Shown here: positions 1-11,900 of the stretch, one piece after another
How the letters are laid out: the number at the start of each line of letters is the position of its first letter
Position numbering within the stretch: the first letter of the stretch is position 1
Assembly (NCBI GenBank): GCA_022496805.1
Contig: CM040092.1
Location: 15,270,113 to 15,334,112 of the forward strand
Direction: 5' to 3'
Source of the DNA: Pohlia nutans
Taxonomy: Eukaryota > Streptophyta > Bryopsida > Bryales > Mniaceae
Length of the DNA stretch: 64,000 bases
Notes under the pieces: generated by a model
Database searches by the model: none
What the model was told of the DNA's origin: nothing
The model's input: the letters and a program-made list of their open reading frames with translations, nothing else
Program-made: the position numbers and the translations under genes

Positions 1-682
1 TTTAATGTACTGTGAGTTTCTTGATTTCATGCATTTTTTTAAAACTTCTAGTAGCCATCCTAGTAAGATGATTATTAAAAGAATTAGGTATCTTTATTGC
101 CTTGTATTGTAAATTGTTAGCTCTAGTAACTTTTCAAGAGTAGTGATTGATACATAAGCACTATTGGTCAATTGGTCTATTGGTCTACATGGCAAATAGT
201 GATGGCATTGTCAATGTTTGCAATGGAAGTTTCCAAATGCACCTTTATGCATCCCCATTTCATTCATAGTTTGAAACAAACAATTGAAAGAATCCAAACT
301 ATTTTCAAAATGATGCTTAAACACTTTGGTATAGTCTTGATTACTTTAACTCCTGTAGCATTTGGGGCACACCCCATCAGCTATAGTGGGTGCAAATTCA
401 AGTTCTTGAACATTGGAATTGAGAGGAAGCTTCGTCAATCGCTTCGTGGAGGCCTTTGCGTTAGATTTGATTGACAATCTCTAAGAAGAAACTGCTACAA
501 ATTGGCGATAGAAACTACACACTAAGTTAGGGATCCTCTTTTTAGAATTTCTTCAGACTGCAAGAACTAGCAAGTGACTAGGGTTGCCTCGGAGTCTTCA
601 CATTTCTCCTTGCTCTGCCAACCAACACCTACTAGGCGACCGGCTTGTTTGTATGTTGTACTAGAGCAATTCACATTGATCG
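1..682. other. No gene recognised
   Basis: AT-rich sequence upstream of the copia remnant. A 100-codon open frame at 172-474 starts at TTG and resembles no family I know; I regard it as chance. Confidence 0.5.
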
Positions 683-1043
683 CACTGTTGAGAACCTACC
701 CGAGAGTTATCAACCGGGCTAGTCCCGGGTTTTAGTTCTAGTCCCGGGTAGCAATGCCGGGTATCAGTAGTATCGGCTACCGAGGCAAATGACTAGTTTC
801 CTCATCATTAGTTACAGGCCATTAATTAGTTAGTTGTAGATTAGTTATTGCCCACCGAGGCAAAGGGCCCACCAAGGCGCCTCGGTGGGAGGGACTGATC
901 AGGTACATAAACAACTATGCCCTGCTTGGGGTAAGGTAAACCATTTCCCATCATTGTGTCTTGGGTACTCTTGTGTACTAGTTTTGGGATTGTTTGTGTA
1001 TGCTTTTGCTTTTAGTTGCATTTGCTTTGTGTTTACCTCAACA
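683..1043 (+). repeat. Candidate 5' LTR of the copia element
   Basis: This stretch begins TGTTGAGAACC and ends in ...CAACA just before a TTATCAGCAC motif that sits where plant copia elements carry their tRNA-primer site. It contains a GC-rich block with repeated CCCGGG-type words (710-765), atypical for the surroundings. The boundaries are inferred from the TG...CA rule and the primer-site position. No matching 3' LTR was found, so the call rests on position alone. Confidence 0.35.
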
Positions 1044-1056
1044 CGTTATCAGCACA
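1044..1056 (+). other. Primer-binding-site-like motif
   Basis: CGTTATCAGCAC lies about 270 bp upstream of the gag ATG. Plant Ty1/copia elements often carry a TTATCAGCAC or TATCAGAGC-type sequence directly after the 5' LTR, complementary to initiator tRNA-Met. Identification is by resemblance only. Confidence 0.4.
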
Positions 1057-1313
1057 ATGGCTTTGCTTTTTATGTGACACAATGTTGTTCATTCTTAGAT
1101 GAGTTAATGTTCTTTGAGTTTGTTTGATTACAATCTCTTAGAAGTTTAATCGATTTAGTTTTGTTTTTCCCCAATTTAGGGTCCTTGCTTTTCACTTTCC
1201 AGTTTTCCTTTTTCAAGCCTTGTTTTTTCCTTCCAAGTTGGTTTAGATTCTCTACAAGATTAAAACCTTGTCAGTACCTAGGTTAGAGTCAGAGAATTTT
1301 GTCAGAGTCTGTC

Positions 1314-3557
1314 ATGGCGACTTCGGCTGCAAAACCGCAGAAGGATGATAGTAAGCCCAAAGTTCAATCACTGATCTTCAAGGCTTTGGAGGCTGACGGT
1401 TCCAACTATTTGGAGTGGAAGATCGATACCAAGACCTATCTAACTGCAGAGGGATTGGAGCAAGCTATCAAGTCTAAGGTCACGACAACCCCGGTGGCTG
1501 CACAGTCCAAGGCATTGATGATCATGCGAAGGCACATCGATTATTCTCTGAGGAAGCAATATCTCACAATCGATAAGCCTGTCACGCTGTGGAAGGAGTT
1601 GAAGGCGAGATTCTTACACGAGAAGACAATCTATTTGCCCCAAGCAAGGAATGGCTGGATTCAACTGCGCGTGATGGATTTCACGGGCCTTCTCAACTTC
1701 AACGCTGAGCTTCACGAAATCGTGGCGCAGTTGCGACTGTGCGGGCAGACGGTTCTTGAGAGCCAGCTTAAAGATAATACATTGACTATGTTCCCCCCTA
1801 CCTCTGCTTTGCTTGCCCAACAATATAGAAACATGAATTTTCATACCCATTCTAGGTTGATGTCGTACTTACTCGCGGCTGAGAAACAGCAACAGATTCT
1901 GTTGAAGAATGCTGAGCAGCGTCCTTCTGCCAAGGAAGCTCATACAACGGAGCTGGCCACAAGAAGGCCAAAGGGTTTCAAAGGCAAGTAGCTATACAAG
2001 AAGAGTTCCCGACATGAATCTTCTTCAAGGCAGAAGGATCGGGGCTCAAGTAGAGACCGCGGCGGGGAACAGCGGAAATTCAACGGTGGGCGTGACCGAG
2101 AGCGACGCGGAGCCAGCGGTGACCATAGGCGTGATCAAGAGACCCGCTCGTGCTACAAGTGTGGGCGCAAGGGACACTTGGCCAGAGATTGTCGGACCCC
2201 GAAGTACTTTGTAGATTTATACAAAGAGCTGCAGGAACTGAAGGCCAAGCAGCACGAGGCCCACGCACTGGACGCGCCAGCTCTCAACGCCACAGAAAAC
2301 TACATGGTAAGTAGTGATCTCGGAGTGAGCTCCGGGACCGTTGTCAAGAGTATGTCCCTGAGGGAGAGTATGCACACTGTCGGCACCCACCCGGAGGTGA
2401 CTCTACTGGACAGTTGCAGTACTCACTCGATCCTGCGCGATCCCCTCCTCTTCTCTTTTTCCCCGTGGGAAGCCTGGCAGGTGTGCACGTTACACACAAT
2501 TGTAGGAGGACGGAACTTTAAGTTCCGTGAGGACCGGGCTACTATCATACTTCCCGGAAGCGCCACCCTCAAGATTGAGAGAGCCATGTATGCCCCATCC
2601 GCACATCAAAGTCTGATCAGCTTCAGGGACTTGCGGGCATGTGGCATCCATACCTTCACTACGGTGAAAGGGAATAAGGAATCATTGGAGCTCCGGCAAG
2701 GAACTGAGGTCGTTGCCACTGCTTATGCGGGGTCCATTAGATTATATGAGCTGCCCATTACGAATGGGGCTCACCTTGGACTTAAAGCATCACTTGCAAA
2801 TGAGCTTTTCCAGTCACAGACTAAAGCCTCACCGAGACCTACGGGTTCCGTGAGTGTGCCCCAGAAGATTGGGCTATGGCATAACCGAATGGGACACCCT
2901 GGAACTACAATGTTCAGGCGTATGATTCCCATATTATCGGGACATGAGGTATGCCAAGGGGACGCTAACAAGGTTGGTGTGTGTAGTGCATGTGCATAAG
3001 GCAAGTTGATTAATAGGCCTTCACGGTGAAAGCTGCCTACATAATTACCCCCACGGCTTCACCGCCTCCACGGAGATATTTGCGGGCCTATCTCCACTGC
3101 ATCAGGACCATTCAAGTATTTTATAGTCCAAGTGGATGCAGCAGGTATACACTTTGAAGTTTCTTTGCTAAGTACTAGAAATATTGTGTTTGCAAAGTTG
3201 TTTGGAATGCTTATTAAGTTCAGAACTCACCACCCGGAGTTTCCTGTGAGAACACTACATATGGACAACGCACAAGAGTTCAGGTCACAGCATTTCGAGG
3301 ACTACTGCCTGGCCACGGGAATCGAGCTCACGTACTTTGTTTCCTATGAACACTCACAGAATGGACTGACAGAGGCATTCATTAAAAAGATACAGCTGAT
3401 TAGTCGGCCCTTGTTGATCCAAGCCAGAGTGCCGTCGCATTTTTGGGCACATGCGGTGCTTCATGCAACCACCCTTTTGAGGTACAGACCAACCCTTCTC
3501 AATGACTTCTCTCTGTTAGAACTCTTGTCTGGTCAGAAACCTCGGGGGATTCACTAA
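1314..3557 (+). pseudogene. Decayed Ty1/copia gag-protease-integrase polyprotein
   Basis: A single reading frame runs from ATG 1314 to 3557. In order it shows a copia gag-like domain (LEWKIDTKTYL near residue 35), a basic linker, a CX2CX4HX4C zinc knuckle (CYKCGRKGHLARDC, about 2155-2196), a protease-like DSCSTHSIL (about 2410), a GAG-pre-integrase motif LWHNRMGHPG (about 2875) and an integrase core with HGDICGP, MDNAQEF and a glutamate in GLTEAF, i.e. the D-D-E order. Four premature stops interrupt the frame without shifting it: TAG 1989, TAA 2997, TGA 3027, TAA 3042. Homology ends at TAA 3555; reverse transcriptase, RNase H and a 3' LTR are absent, so the copy is 3'-truncated as well as mutated. 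In a live element this polyprotein would package, reverse-transcribe and integrate the RNA copy; this one cannot. Confidence 0.9.
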
Positions 3558-3949
3558 GTGTTACGATCTACAACTAGCTGCGAACACGGGGTATTTTTAG
3601 GGGGGGGGTATTATCTTCCTTGCATAAAATTTTACACACCCTTAAATTTTATAATTCCTAATGTATGGGCAATTGATAGAGCCCTTGTTTTTATTGTAAT
3701 TCTTTTAAGGATGAATAGAATACATGCTATGTGTGAACCGTGGAGACGGTCCACTTTAGCGGTAAACCTTTACCGCTAGAGTTTTGATCTATTCTGCATT
3801 TTATATTTGTCTAACCGGGACATTTTAGCCAATTAGACTAATTCCCGATTTTGTGTGCATTCGATTTGGTTTTGATTGCCCAATTTTAGGATTCCCTTTT
3901 GTCTAGGTAATTTTGGGTAATTATTTATCTCTAACTATTTAACCGTTGG
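3558..3949. other. Truncation junction of copia, no gene
   Basis: Sequence turns AT-rich immediately after the integrase homology and includes a G9 run near 3601. A 73-codon frame at 3558-3779 shows no recognisable domain. Confidence 0.45.
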
Positions 3950-4680
3950 ATTTTGGGCGTTTAAGCCATTTGCCCTATTATTTTATTCTATTGTTCGGAT
4001 CTATTATTGTGGCGTATTATTCTAATCCATTTTTTTAGTCTAATTTATTAATCCATTAGTTTATTTAGCTCTATTCTTGTGGGTTATTATTTTAGTCTTT
4101 TATTCGCCTATTGTTTTAGTCTATGGTTTAGCCTATTGTTTGGATCTATTATTTATTCTATTATTTTAGTCTATTATTTAGTCTACTATTTAGTTCACTA
4201 ATTTAGTCTATTATCTTAGGTTATTCTTTTAGCCTTTTACTTTGATCTATTCTTTTGGTCTATTACTTTATTCTATTATTTTATCGTATCCTTTTATTCT
4301 ATTTTTTTAGCCGATTATTTATTCTATTATTTTAGCCTATTATTTACCCTATTTTTCTAGCCTATTAATTATTCCACTCTTTTAGTCTATTATTTATTCT
4401 ATCCTTTTAGCCTACTAGTTATTCTATCATTTTATTCCCTTAGTTATTCTATTACGTTAGCCTACTATTTATTCTATCTTGTTAGCCTATTTTTTATTCT
4501 ATTCTTTTGGTTATTATTTTAGTTGATTATTTGCCTATTAATTTAGTCTATCATTTAGCCTATCATTTATATTATCCTTTTAGCTTATTACTTACCCTAT
4601 CTTTTAGTCTATTCTTTTATTCGATTATTTAGTTGATTAGTTAGTCTATTATTTTATCTATTAGTCTAATTTGATTTATC
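3950..4680 (+). repeat. Degenerate T-rich minisatellite
   Basis: About 700 bp built of irregular copies of a roughly 12-15 bp unit of the type TCTATTATTTTAGCC or TTTAGTCTATTATT. The plus strand is strongly T-rich and G-poor. Copies are diverged and vary in spacing, so the array is old. There is no coding potential. Confidence 0.8.
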
Positions 4681-4719
4681 ACCCTCTTAGGTTTTCGTAT
4701 ATTGAGGAACTCCCGGTTC

Positions 4720-5885
4720 TCTAAGAGTTAAGAGGGAGTGTAGTGAGTCATTGAACTAGGGTTTTTTGGATGACAATTCGCGGATGACACTAGTTGGATG
4801 GATGTAGCTTTCGGGTGGGATTTTGAATCCCACCCCTGTCGATGAGTTGGTCGCCAGTTAGTGTGTGTGCTTGGAGCTTGGAGAGAGAGACGTTTATATT
4901 TTTTAGATCTAGATCTTGTTTTGTGGATTGGGGTTCTTGGTGAATAGTGGTTGGAAGAAATCATAAAATATTAGTGTCAAAGGCTTGGGAAATTAAGAGT
5001 AGGGGTTGGTTTAACTGTCTTCGGGGAATTTGGAGACAGAGATTTGGTTTTGGGCTTGAGACCAGGAGGAGCGACGAGATTGGGCCAGGGGGCAAGGCAA
5101 TTCCAGCGACGGAGGAGGGCCAGTATCAGAAGCACAGCGGCTGCGAAGATCTGGGCTCCAAAATTGAGCCCGGGCTGCATCGACAAGGAGGCAGGCGAGG
5201 CGCATCAGGGCCGGAGAGGACGAGCGACAAGTTTGGCTGCGGTGCGAGGATCCAAAGCGCGGCTGGGCGACCACCAGCAATCGACAGGTACTGGGAGCGC
5301 CGAAGAGCTTCATCAGCGTTGCGGCAACCAAGACGAGCTGCAGCAGAGGCGGAGCACTCCAGCGACGGAGACGAGAGCCAAAGAGCCAGGCGGCCGTGGA
5401 GGGAAGCTCCAGCAATCAGTGACGGGAAGTTGACGGATCCAGCGGAAGAAGAGCGGTGGAGAGATTCGGGACCCCAGTGTAAACCAACGACATGGGAGCT
5501 TCAGCAAGCAACCACAATCAGCAGGCGGAGGAGGTTTCACAGCGTGGGTCCGTAATCGCCAAGATCAGCAGCAGGTCTTCAAGAGCTTGCGACACAGCAA
5601 CGAAATTCGAAGGTGATGGTGGATTGAGCGCTGGAGCAGCGACAAGAGGAGCTGCAGGAGTCAGAAGCAGGCAGAGCAGCAGGAAGAAGGAGATCCAGGC
5701 GCTGCGTCAATTGAATTCATCACCAACAGCAAGAGAAATCAGAAGGCGGATTGACAACGAAGGAGCGGCGGATTGGGCGCGGGCTGCAGCGGCCGGAGAC
5801 GAAGGATACGGCAATCTCAACTCACAGCGCCGGCGACCTCGACGGAGACAGAACAATCGGCCCTGCTCCCTCCCCGTGTGATATT
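4720..5885. other. GC-rich purine-rich block with overlapping open frames
   Basis: This block differs sharply from its AT-rich neighbours: it is rich in GCAG, GGAG and CGAC words. Open frames of 129-202 codons occur in all three plus frames (4947-5555, 5044-5433, 5492-5881), with further ones on minus. The translations are low-complexity (R, A, S, Q, E rich) and show no domain. Lack of stop codons from high GC explains the frames. It could be the untranslated internal region of a non-coding LTR element or a host 5' region. I do not call a gene here. Confidence 0.5.
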
Positions 5886-6372
5886 ACGGAGGGAGCCAGA
5901 GTGCTATTATAGAGGGAGATAATCCCTTCTTTATTTTTTCACGTGTTGGCCTTGATCTCTATTGAACGAATTTAGGATTGATTAGAAGGCTAGTATAAGA
6001 ACTTTTCTTATTAAAATTGGTAATTTTAATTGCCTAAAAATATTGTGTGCTTTTCGTTATTTGCTCAAGTGTTGTCAATTGTGTTTGTTTGGACTTTGTT
6101 GTTGCATTGTGGTGATGTATTGAGGTTTAGGGTTCAAAAAGCCTGGTGCATGGCATAGCACGGAAGCGCTGCCGAATTTTCACCACGATTTTGTTCCCCA
6201 TTCCATTACAAAAAACCTAGTTCAATTGTGTCAAAAAATATTAGAATTCTTTGTATTTGAGGAACTTGTGTTGTTTACAACTCCCAATTGAGGTGTTGTA
6301 GCATTGGGAGTGGTTGTGTGGTGTATTGGACTATTTTAATCCAATTTTTGGCCCATTTTAGGTCTAGATATA
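5886..6372. other. No gene recognised
   Basis: AT-rich, short frames only. It runs into the diverged tandem array that follows. Confidence 0.5.
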
Positions 6373-6900
6373 GTGCTGCCATTTTAGGTGAGGGTGCAAA
6401 TTCACCTCACCTAACCATTTTTTACTCCAATTTTAGCCCACTTTCAAGTACTTGGTTCTTATAGACAAATTGAAGTGGAATTTAAGCACTTGTAGGCAAA
6501 TTTTAGATCAAATTGTGTGTGGTAAGGGTGCTGTAATTTTGTGTACTTAAGTACCAAAACCCTAATTAGAGGGTTTAACCCCCAAAATTAACCCATTTTA
6601 GTGCACTAAGTGCCTAGGATGATTGGTGAGGGTTTGTGGATGCATTAAGTGTGTGTTGATTGACCATTTCAATCTCTTGTGGGTGCTGTCATTTTTATGT
6701 TTAAGTCTAAAAACCCTAATTAGATAGCTTAAATCCCAAATTTAAGCCCGTTTTAGGGTACTAAGTGCCTAGGGTAATTTGTGAAAGGCTTGGGTCATTT
6801 AGGTGCTTGTTAATGGTCCAATTCAACCATTTATATGTGCTGTGATTTCTTGGCACTCACCCATTTTGGCCATTTTTTACTATATTTCATCATTCTAACT
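6373..6900 (+). repeat. Diverged tandem array, unit about 155 bp
   Basis: The words GCTGCCATTTTAGG (6373), GCTGTAATTTTGTG (6530), GCTGTCATTTTTATG (6686) and GCTGTGATTTCTTGG (6839) recur at 157, 156 and 153 bp spacing. Middle units share further words such as AAACCCTAATTAGA, CCCATTTTAG/CCCGTTTTAG and ACTAAGTGCCTAGG. I read this as about 3.5 old copies of one unit. Confidence 0.7.
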
Positions 6901-7558
6901 TAGAAAATTCCCACACAAACGCCTAGGTAGAAGAGGAGTCCATTGCTTGGAATAGTTGTATACACCCACTACTCGGCCGGACATATGACATTTTGACCGG
7001 CAACGGTGAAAGTGCTCATACTATGTTTATTTGAATTATTAGAATTAGAGAGTTTTGGTTCTCCATACAATACTTCTTTGATCAATCAGCAAATGCAACC
7101 ATAAACCAACAATAACAGTACACACATCAAATTTCACACATCATAGTAAACACGTCAATGCACACAATTGAGTAAGCACACATTAGAACACCAAACTTAG
7201 CAAACAAAAACTGAAAGTAAGGCAAAACATGGAGCAGGATTCCAAGGCAAAATAAAATGCAGTCAGCATACAAAACAAACAAGACAACCATCAACGAAAG
7301 GAACTTATCTGACATCATACAACAAACACAAAAAGGTTGCATGCATTATTTACATGTGTGTTAACTAACACAATTAAAAACACAACAACAACCAAAAAGC
7401 CTATACAGTGTCAAAGTTCAGGGTCAGGGTTTTGCCACTAGTACTGGACTAAATCCTAAATCTACATGCACTACTGCCGCTACAAGCAAAAAACTGAAAC
7501 TTCAACGATACAGAAAAAGAAGTATTTGAGGGTGTCTCAAGGGGTATGGTCTCCACTG
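6901..7558. other. No gene recognised
   Basis: CA/AC-rich sequence from about 7090 to 7380. Small frames on both strands show no domain. Confidence 0.5.
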
Positions 7559-7984
7559 TTACTGATTTGCTGGAACCTCAGGTGTGGCATGCGGATTGCT
7601 GCCAGGTGCTCTCTCAAGTACAATTCGCATAGCTGCCAAATCCTCCATCTCCTTGTGTGCTAGATGTTGGGGTTGTACTGCCGTGGATGCAAGTGCCAAA
7701 TAGTTGCGTGTGTAGCGCTCCCTCACGTACTCCACATGGTCAATCCATTGAGGGTCCTCCTCCTGCTGATACTCCCAAAAAACGAGACGAAGAGTATGAA
7801 ATTGCGGGCATCCCTCAAAATACACCCGGTACTCCTTGCAAACCTGCGCCCATCTCCACATGTGAGCAAGGTGAGTCCAATAGGGCGCTTCATGGTACCC
7901 AGCATCCCAAACTAAGTCCACATACAAACAGTTGAAAACAGAGGAGAAGAGCGCGTCCATCGTAATTGTGTGCATGGTGGCCAT
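7559..7984 (-). CDS. Hypothetical Trp/Tyr/His-rich protein
   Basis: A 141-codon minus-strand frame from ATG 7984 (the frame stays open a little further upstream to a TTG at 8035). I do not recognise it. The translation is not low-complexity: it is rich in aromatic residues and has paired motifs such as WDAGYHEAPYWTHL, FWEYQQEED and VRERYTRNYLA, and looks like an alpha-helical globular fragment. It lies downstream of, and on the same strand as, the decayed DDE-like gene, about 1 kb away beyond a minisatellite, so it may be a 3' exon or companion ORF of that element. It may equally be a fragment of a host gene. Confidence 0.35.
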   Translation of the reverse strand: MATMHTITMDALFSSVFNCLYVDLVWDAGYHEAPYWTHLAHMWRWAQVCKEYRVYFEGCPQFHTLRLVFWEYQQEEDPQWIDHVEYVRERYTRNYLALASTAVQPQHLAHKEMEDLAAMRIVLERAPGSNPHATPEVPANQ

Positions 7985-8239
7985 TAGAGTGCAGTAGACA
8001 GAGATGAGGGAGTTTAAGGTGAGGAGCAGGCGCAATAAGAAATAGAGGGGTGGGCGCTAAGAACAGAAAAGCAGGCGCAGTGATAAGAAGAAAAACGGGC
8101 GCAAGAAGCAGAGGAGCACGCACAATCAGCAAGTACAACAGGCTAGGGGTACAACACTACAGCTGAGTCTAATCAGAGAATGAGAGAGATCACACAAAGG
8201 AGCGCTCTAGCAAAGAGGGAGAAATACAATGGAGAAAGA

Positions 8240-8470
8240 GGGGTATGAGGCAAGGTTTAGGAATGGGTTTAGGAGCAGGGTTTAGGAGCGGGTTTAGGAG
8301 CGGATTTAAGAGCAAGGTTTAGGAGCGGGTTTAGGAGCAGGGTTTAGGAGCGGGTTTAGGAGCGGATTTAAGAGCAAAGTTTAGGAGCGGGTTTAGGAGC
8401 AGGGTTTAGGAGCGGGTTTAGGAGCGGATTTAAGAACAAGGTTTAGGAGCGGGTTTAGGGTTTAGATTAT
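8240..8470 (+). repeat. Telomere-like 12-bp minisatellite with ~61-bp higher order
   Basis: Repeats of GGTTTAGGAGCG and close variants (GATTTAAGAGCA, GGTTTAGGAGCA). The pattern of variants itself repeats about every 61 bp, for a little over three periods, and ends in GGTTTAGGGTTTAG, which is two plant telomere units (TTTAGGG). The array thus looks like amplified, mutated telomere-type sequence in an internal position. Confidence 0.85.
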
Positions 8471-8959
8471 TGATGAGACCGGCTCACCTGAAGCAGATAA
8501 ACCAATCATCATGGAGCACATCAAGATCCTCAGCACATGATGAAATCCGTTTAGTATCATTCAAAGCAAATAACTCTACTCATTTAAAAATTTAGATCAC
8601 TTATAAGCATGAGAAGAGATATGACAAGATGTCATGAAGGATGCCACACAAATTTGAATCATAACAGCCTAGGGTGTCTATGGGGTTAGAATATACTTGC
8701 GGTTTTAAGTAATAGATTTCAAATCTTAAAAATTGAGTTAATTCAATTGAAAAAAAAACCTACACACAGCTCACCAATACAATTTAGTGAGAAAGATCAC
8801 ATATAAAAAAAAAAGTTGAGTATTGTAGGGTGATATAGCTTATTGTTTTGGGCAAAAACTTCTGATTTACTTCAGAACTTTAATATAAGCCTCCCTTAGC
8901 TCTAACAATGACAATAAAATATACACAAACTTACCATGAAGCCCACCATGCTAAGCATA
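8471..8959. other. No gene recognised
   Basis: AT-rich spacer between the minisatellite and the 3' end of the decayed minus-strand gene. Confidence 0.5.
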
Positions 8960-8961
8960 TG

Positions 8962-11900
8962 TCATTGTTTAGACAGAAAATCGTCTAGCAGTTGCTTGTC
9001 CTCATCAGCTACACAATACACATTTTGTCTACTGTTAAAAGTAAAAGCTACACTAGAAATTATGCATTCAACATCGATCCATTGGGTATCAGTGACATCA
9101 TACTTGAATTTATTACGACTTGGTCCCTTTGAAAACCAATTAAACATAACTTGAATTGTTTGAAGGCCACTTACCTTCTCACCTATAGTACTGGGTCTGT
9201 TAAGCAAGTCAATTGGATTCCTAGAAGGCCCCCATTTTGTACCATACAACCTCCTAATCTACTGCACTCTACCAATCCACCAAGAACCGGAGTTTGCACC
9301 TGCTGAAACTACTGTGGCCTGCCCCTTTCTCTGCATTGTTTGTCTACTGCGGTTTTGAGCGGCTTGGGATGTTGAAGATCTAGTAATGGACTCATCCTGA
9401 ACAAAATAAACTCCACGATTGGTTCCTAATCCCACAAGGCAAGTGTTGTTCGAGGTAGAAGCAGATAAATAATCTTCAGCATTATTAAAATATACAAAGT
9501 TTCGGATCCTAGTTAATCGATCTTTAGACAAAAATGGATTTCCATTGAGTTCTGATACTAGTGTTGACTTGTAAATCATCTTTCCGGAGTACTCTACAAC
9601 GGAAGAGATGCGGTCCATACCTTCACTTACCACACTGTCCACGTTTAGGGTGGGTTCGTGAGCGTCTAGAACTTCCCTGATTGCTTGTCTACACTCGTCT
9701 TCTGCCACCAAAAGGAGATCTAAACCGTCATCAACCTCTTCCTCCTCTAGGTCCAAAGGCTCGCTTTCCTCTTCCAAATGCTCTTCATTGACAATCTCAG
9801 CACTTAGAACGTCTCTCATCACTTCACCATCACCATCCTCACCCGAGACAGGTTGGGTAGGAGGGCTGTAGCTCCAATGTTTGTTGTCCGACGCCTCTAT
9901 AATCCATGGTTGATTAAACCATTGCTTCTCCCTGGCAAAACTAGATGGCGCCATGTTTAGGCTTCGCAACATACTTTGTGCTGATTTCAAGCCCTCTTGC
10001 AAGAGTGTGATGATATCATCATCTTGTTCAAGTCCACTGTAATCAGAGAGATCAGCTACTGATTCATCTTCTCCAAGTGGGTGAAGCTTTGCCCAAATGC
10101 TAGTTTGCTTGTTGTGGGCTCTATCAAATCTCAACCCATTTTCACCATACTCAATGGCGGCCAGGTGGTTTACAGTGTTCGCATAACAAACCAACTCATG
10201 GAAGTCATAAGACCTCTCCATTCCTTGCATCCCCCCAACTTTGCAAAAGAAGATCTCACAGGAGTCAGATCCGGTTAAGTGTAAAGGAACATGCAAATGG
10301 TTGTGGAAATCTCAAAAATACTTGATCAAAAGGACCACAAAATGACATGAGAGTTGAATATCAATATAGCATTGATTACTCACAAAACATCCCTGTACAG
10401 TGAGGGTTTTAGTATTACCACCCACACTATGATCACCGAATTTGAACCATAATTTCCATAATCGAAAAAAAAAAAGACACTTTAGCTACCAATACAACTC
10501 TCTTTCGGAGGGTTAGTGAAACAGACAAGAAAATGTCTATGTAATCAGACACTATCTGAAGGTACATTTGTATACCGAGAGCCTTTCATGGTGAGCATCT
10601 CTATCAACCTGTAACTTTCTCAAATTGGTCCTTACTTTCAACGCACAAAGTCGTTGTGCACTTGCCTCGGCACTTGCCCAATTTTGTCTATCAGTTCTCT
10701 GAACATCCTCGAGTCTCAACCCGTGGTCATCATTTGAGAACTTGTTATATACTCACTACTAGAGAAATGGGGTTCCGGTGTAAGAGAAAATCAACATAAA
10801 TTCTGTTGGTTCTGTGCGGGTTAGGAACAGTTGATTCCGGATCACAATGAACAGAAAATGCAGTTTGATTTTTGGTAGTAGCACATAACGCAACATATAG
10901 TCATTATGTAATCGAAGCCACTATATTGAAATGGCCATGCACGCTAAACAACGAGAAAACTTGTTGGTTCCAAGAGAAAACTTATTGGTTATGTGCATTT
11001 GAATTTGGCTTTGCTACGTTAAACCCATTCTCTATTGGTTCCAACAGATATGTCTTGGTTTTGTCTTGGTTTTGACGCACTCTCTAGTAGTGACTTGTCC
11101 TATGTGTTCAAGCAAACAAACATCAGCCCCTAACTGGAGACTTTTAACCGCGTTGTCCAATGGATTTATCAACTTTTTGCCATTGTGAACATAGTCCTGA
11201 TCATGCAACCCTACGACCAGACCATTGTTGGACAAAGACCCTGAAAGCATCCATCCCACCCAAGGAATATTGTACCTGACCCCGGTCTTTGCAATGAAAT
11301 CTTGTACCATCAGTTGACGCCTCCTTGAATCTCCATCAGAGGCATGTCCTATTATAGAACCAACCACGTGCTCACAGTGTTCCTGCCACAACGTATCAAT
11401 AGCTTTCCATTGCTCCCTAACCCATGAAAAATCAAAGCAATTACATGTCACATTCACCACAAGCACAAGTCTTGGCAACTTGTCATGTAGAGGATTAACC
11501 ATAATCACTCTAGCAAAGCTACCGATGCGATTGTCCTTGAAAGCATCCACAATGTTAGAATACCCAGCCTCACCACTGCCTATAGTAGGCCTAAACTTTG
11601 ATACACACTGGTGGTTTTTCTTAGGACCGCAAAATCCTACAAGCACATCAGACCGTGACTCCCATGAAATCCTACTCTTCACTTTGGTCTCATCTTCCGC
11701 CAAGATGACCGGCACAGCCCCAGTAATTCCGTGGGCAGCCTTTGCTTCCTTATAGATATCTGCAATACACTTGAAGATCGTTCCGTGTTCTCCTGCGACA
11801 AACTGCACCCCTTTCTGATTCTCACGTTTAGTACTAGAATATGAAGGACCCGCAAAATTCAAAGCAAACAGATCACACATACGCCGCCCACCATAAATCT

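Noticed and set aside
4947..5881. Three long overlapping plus-strand ORFs (129-202 codons)
   Set aside because: Low-complexity R/A/S/Q-rich translations in all frames; explained by a GC-rich, stop-poor block, with no domain or splice logic.
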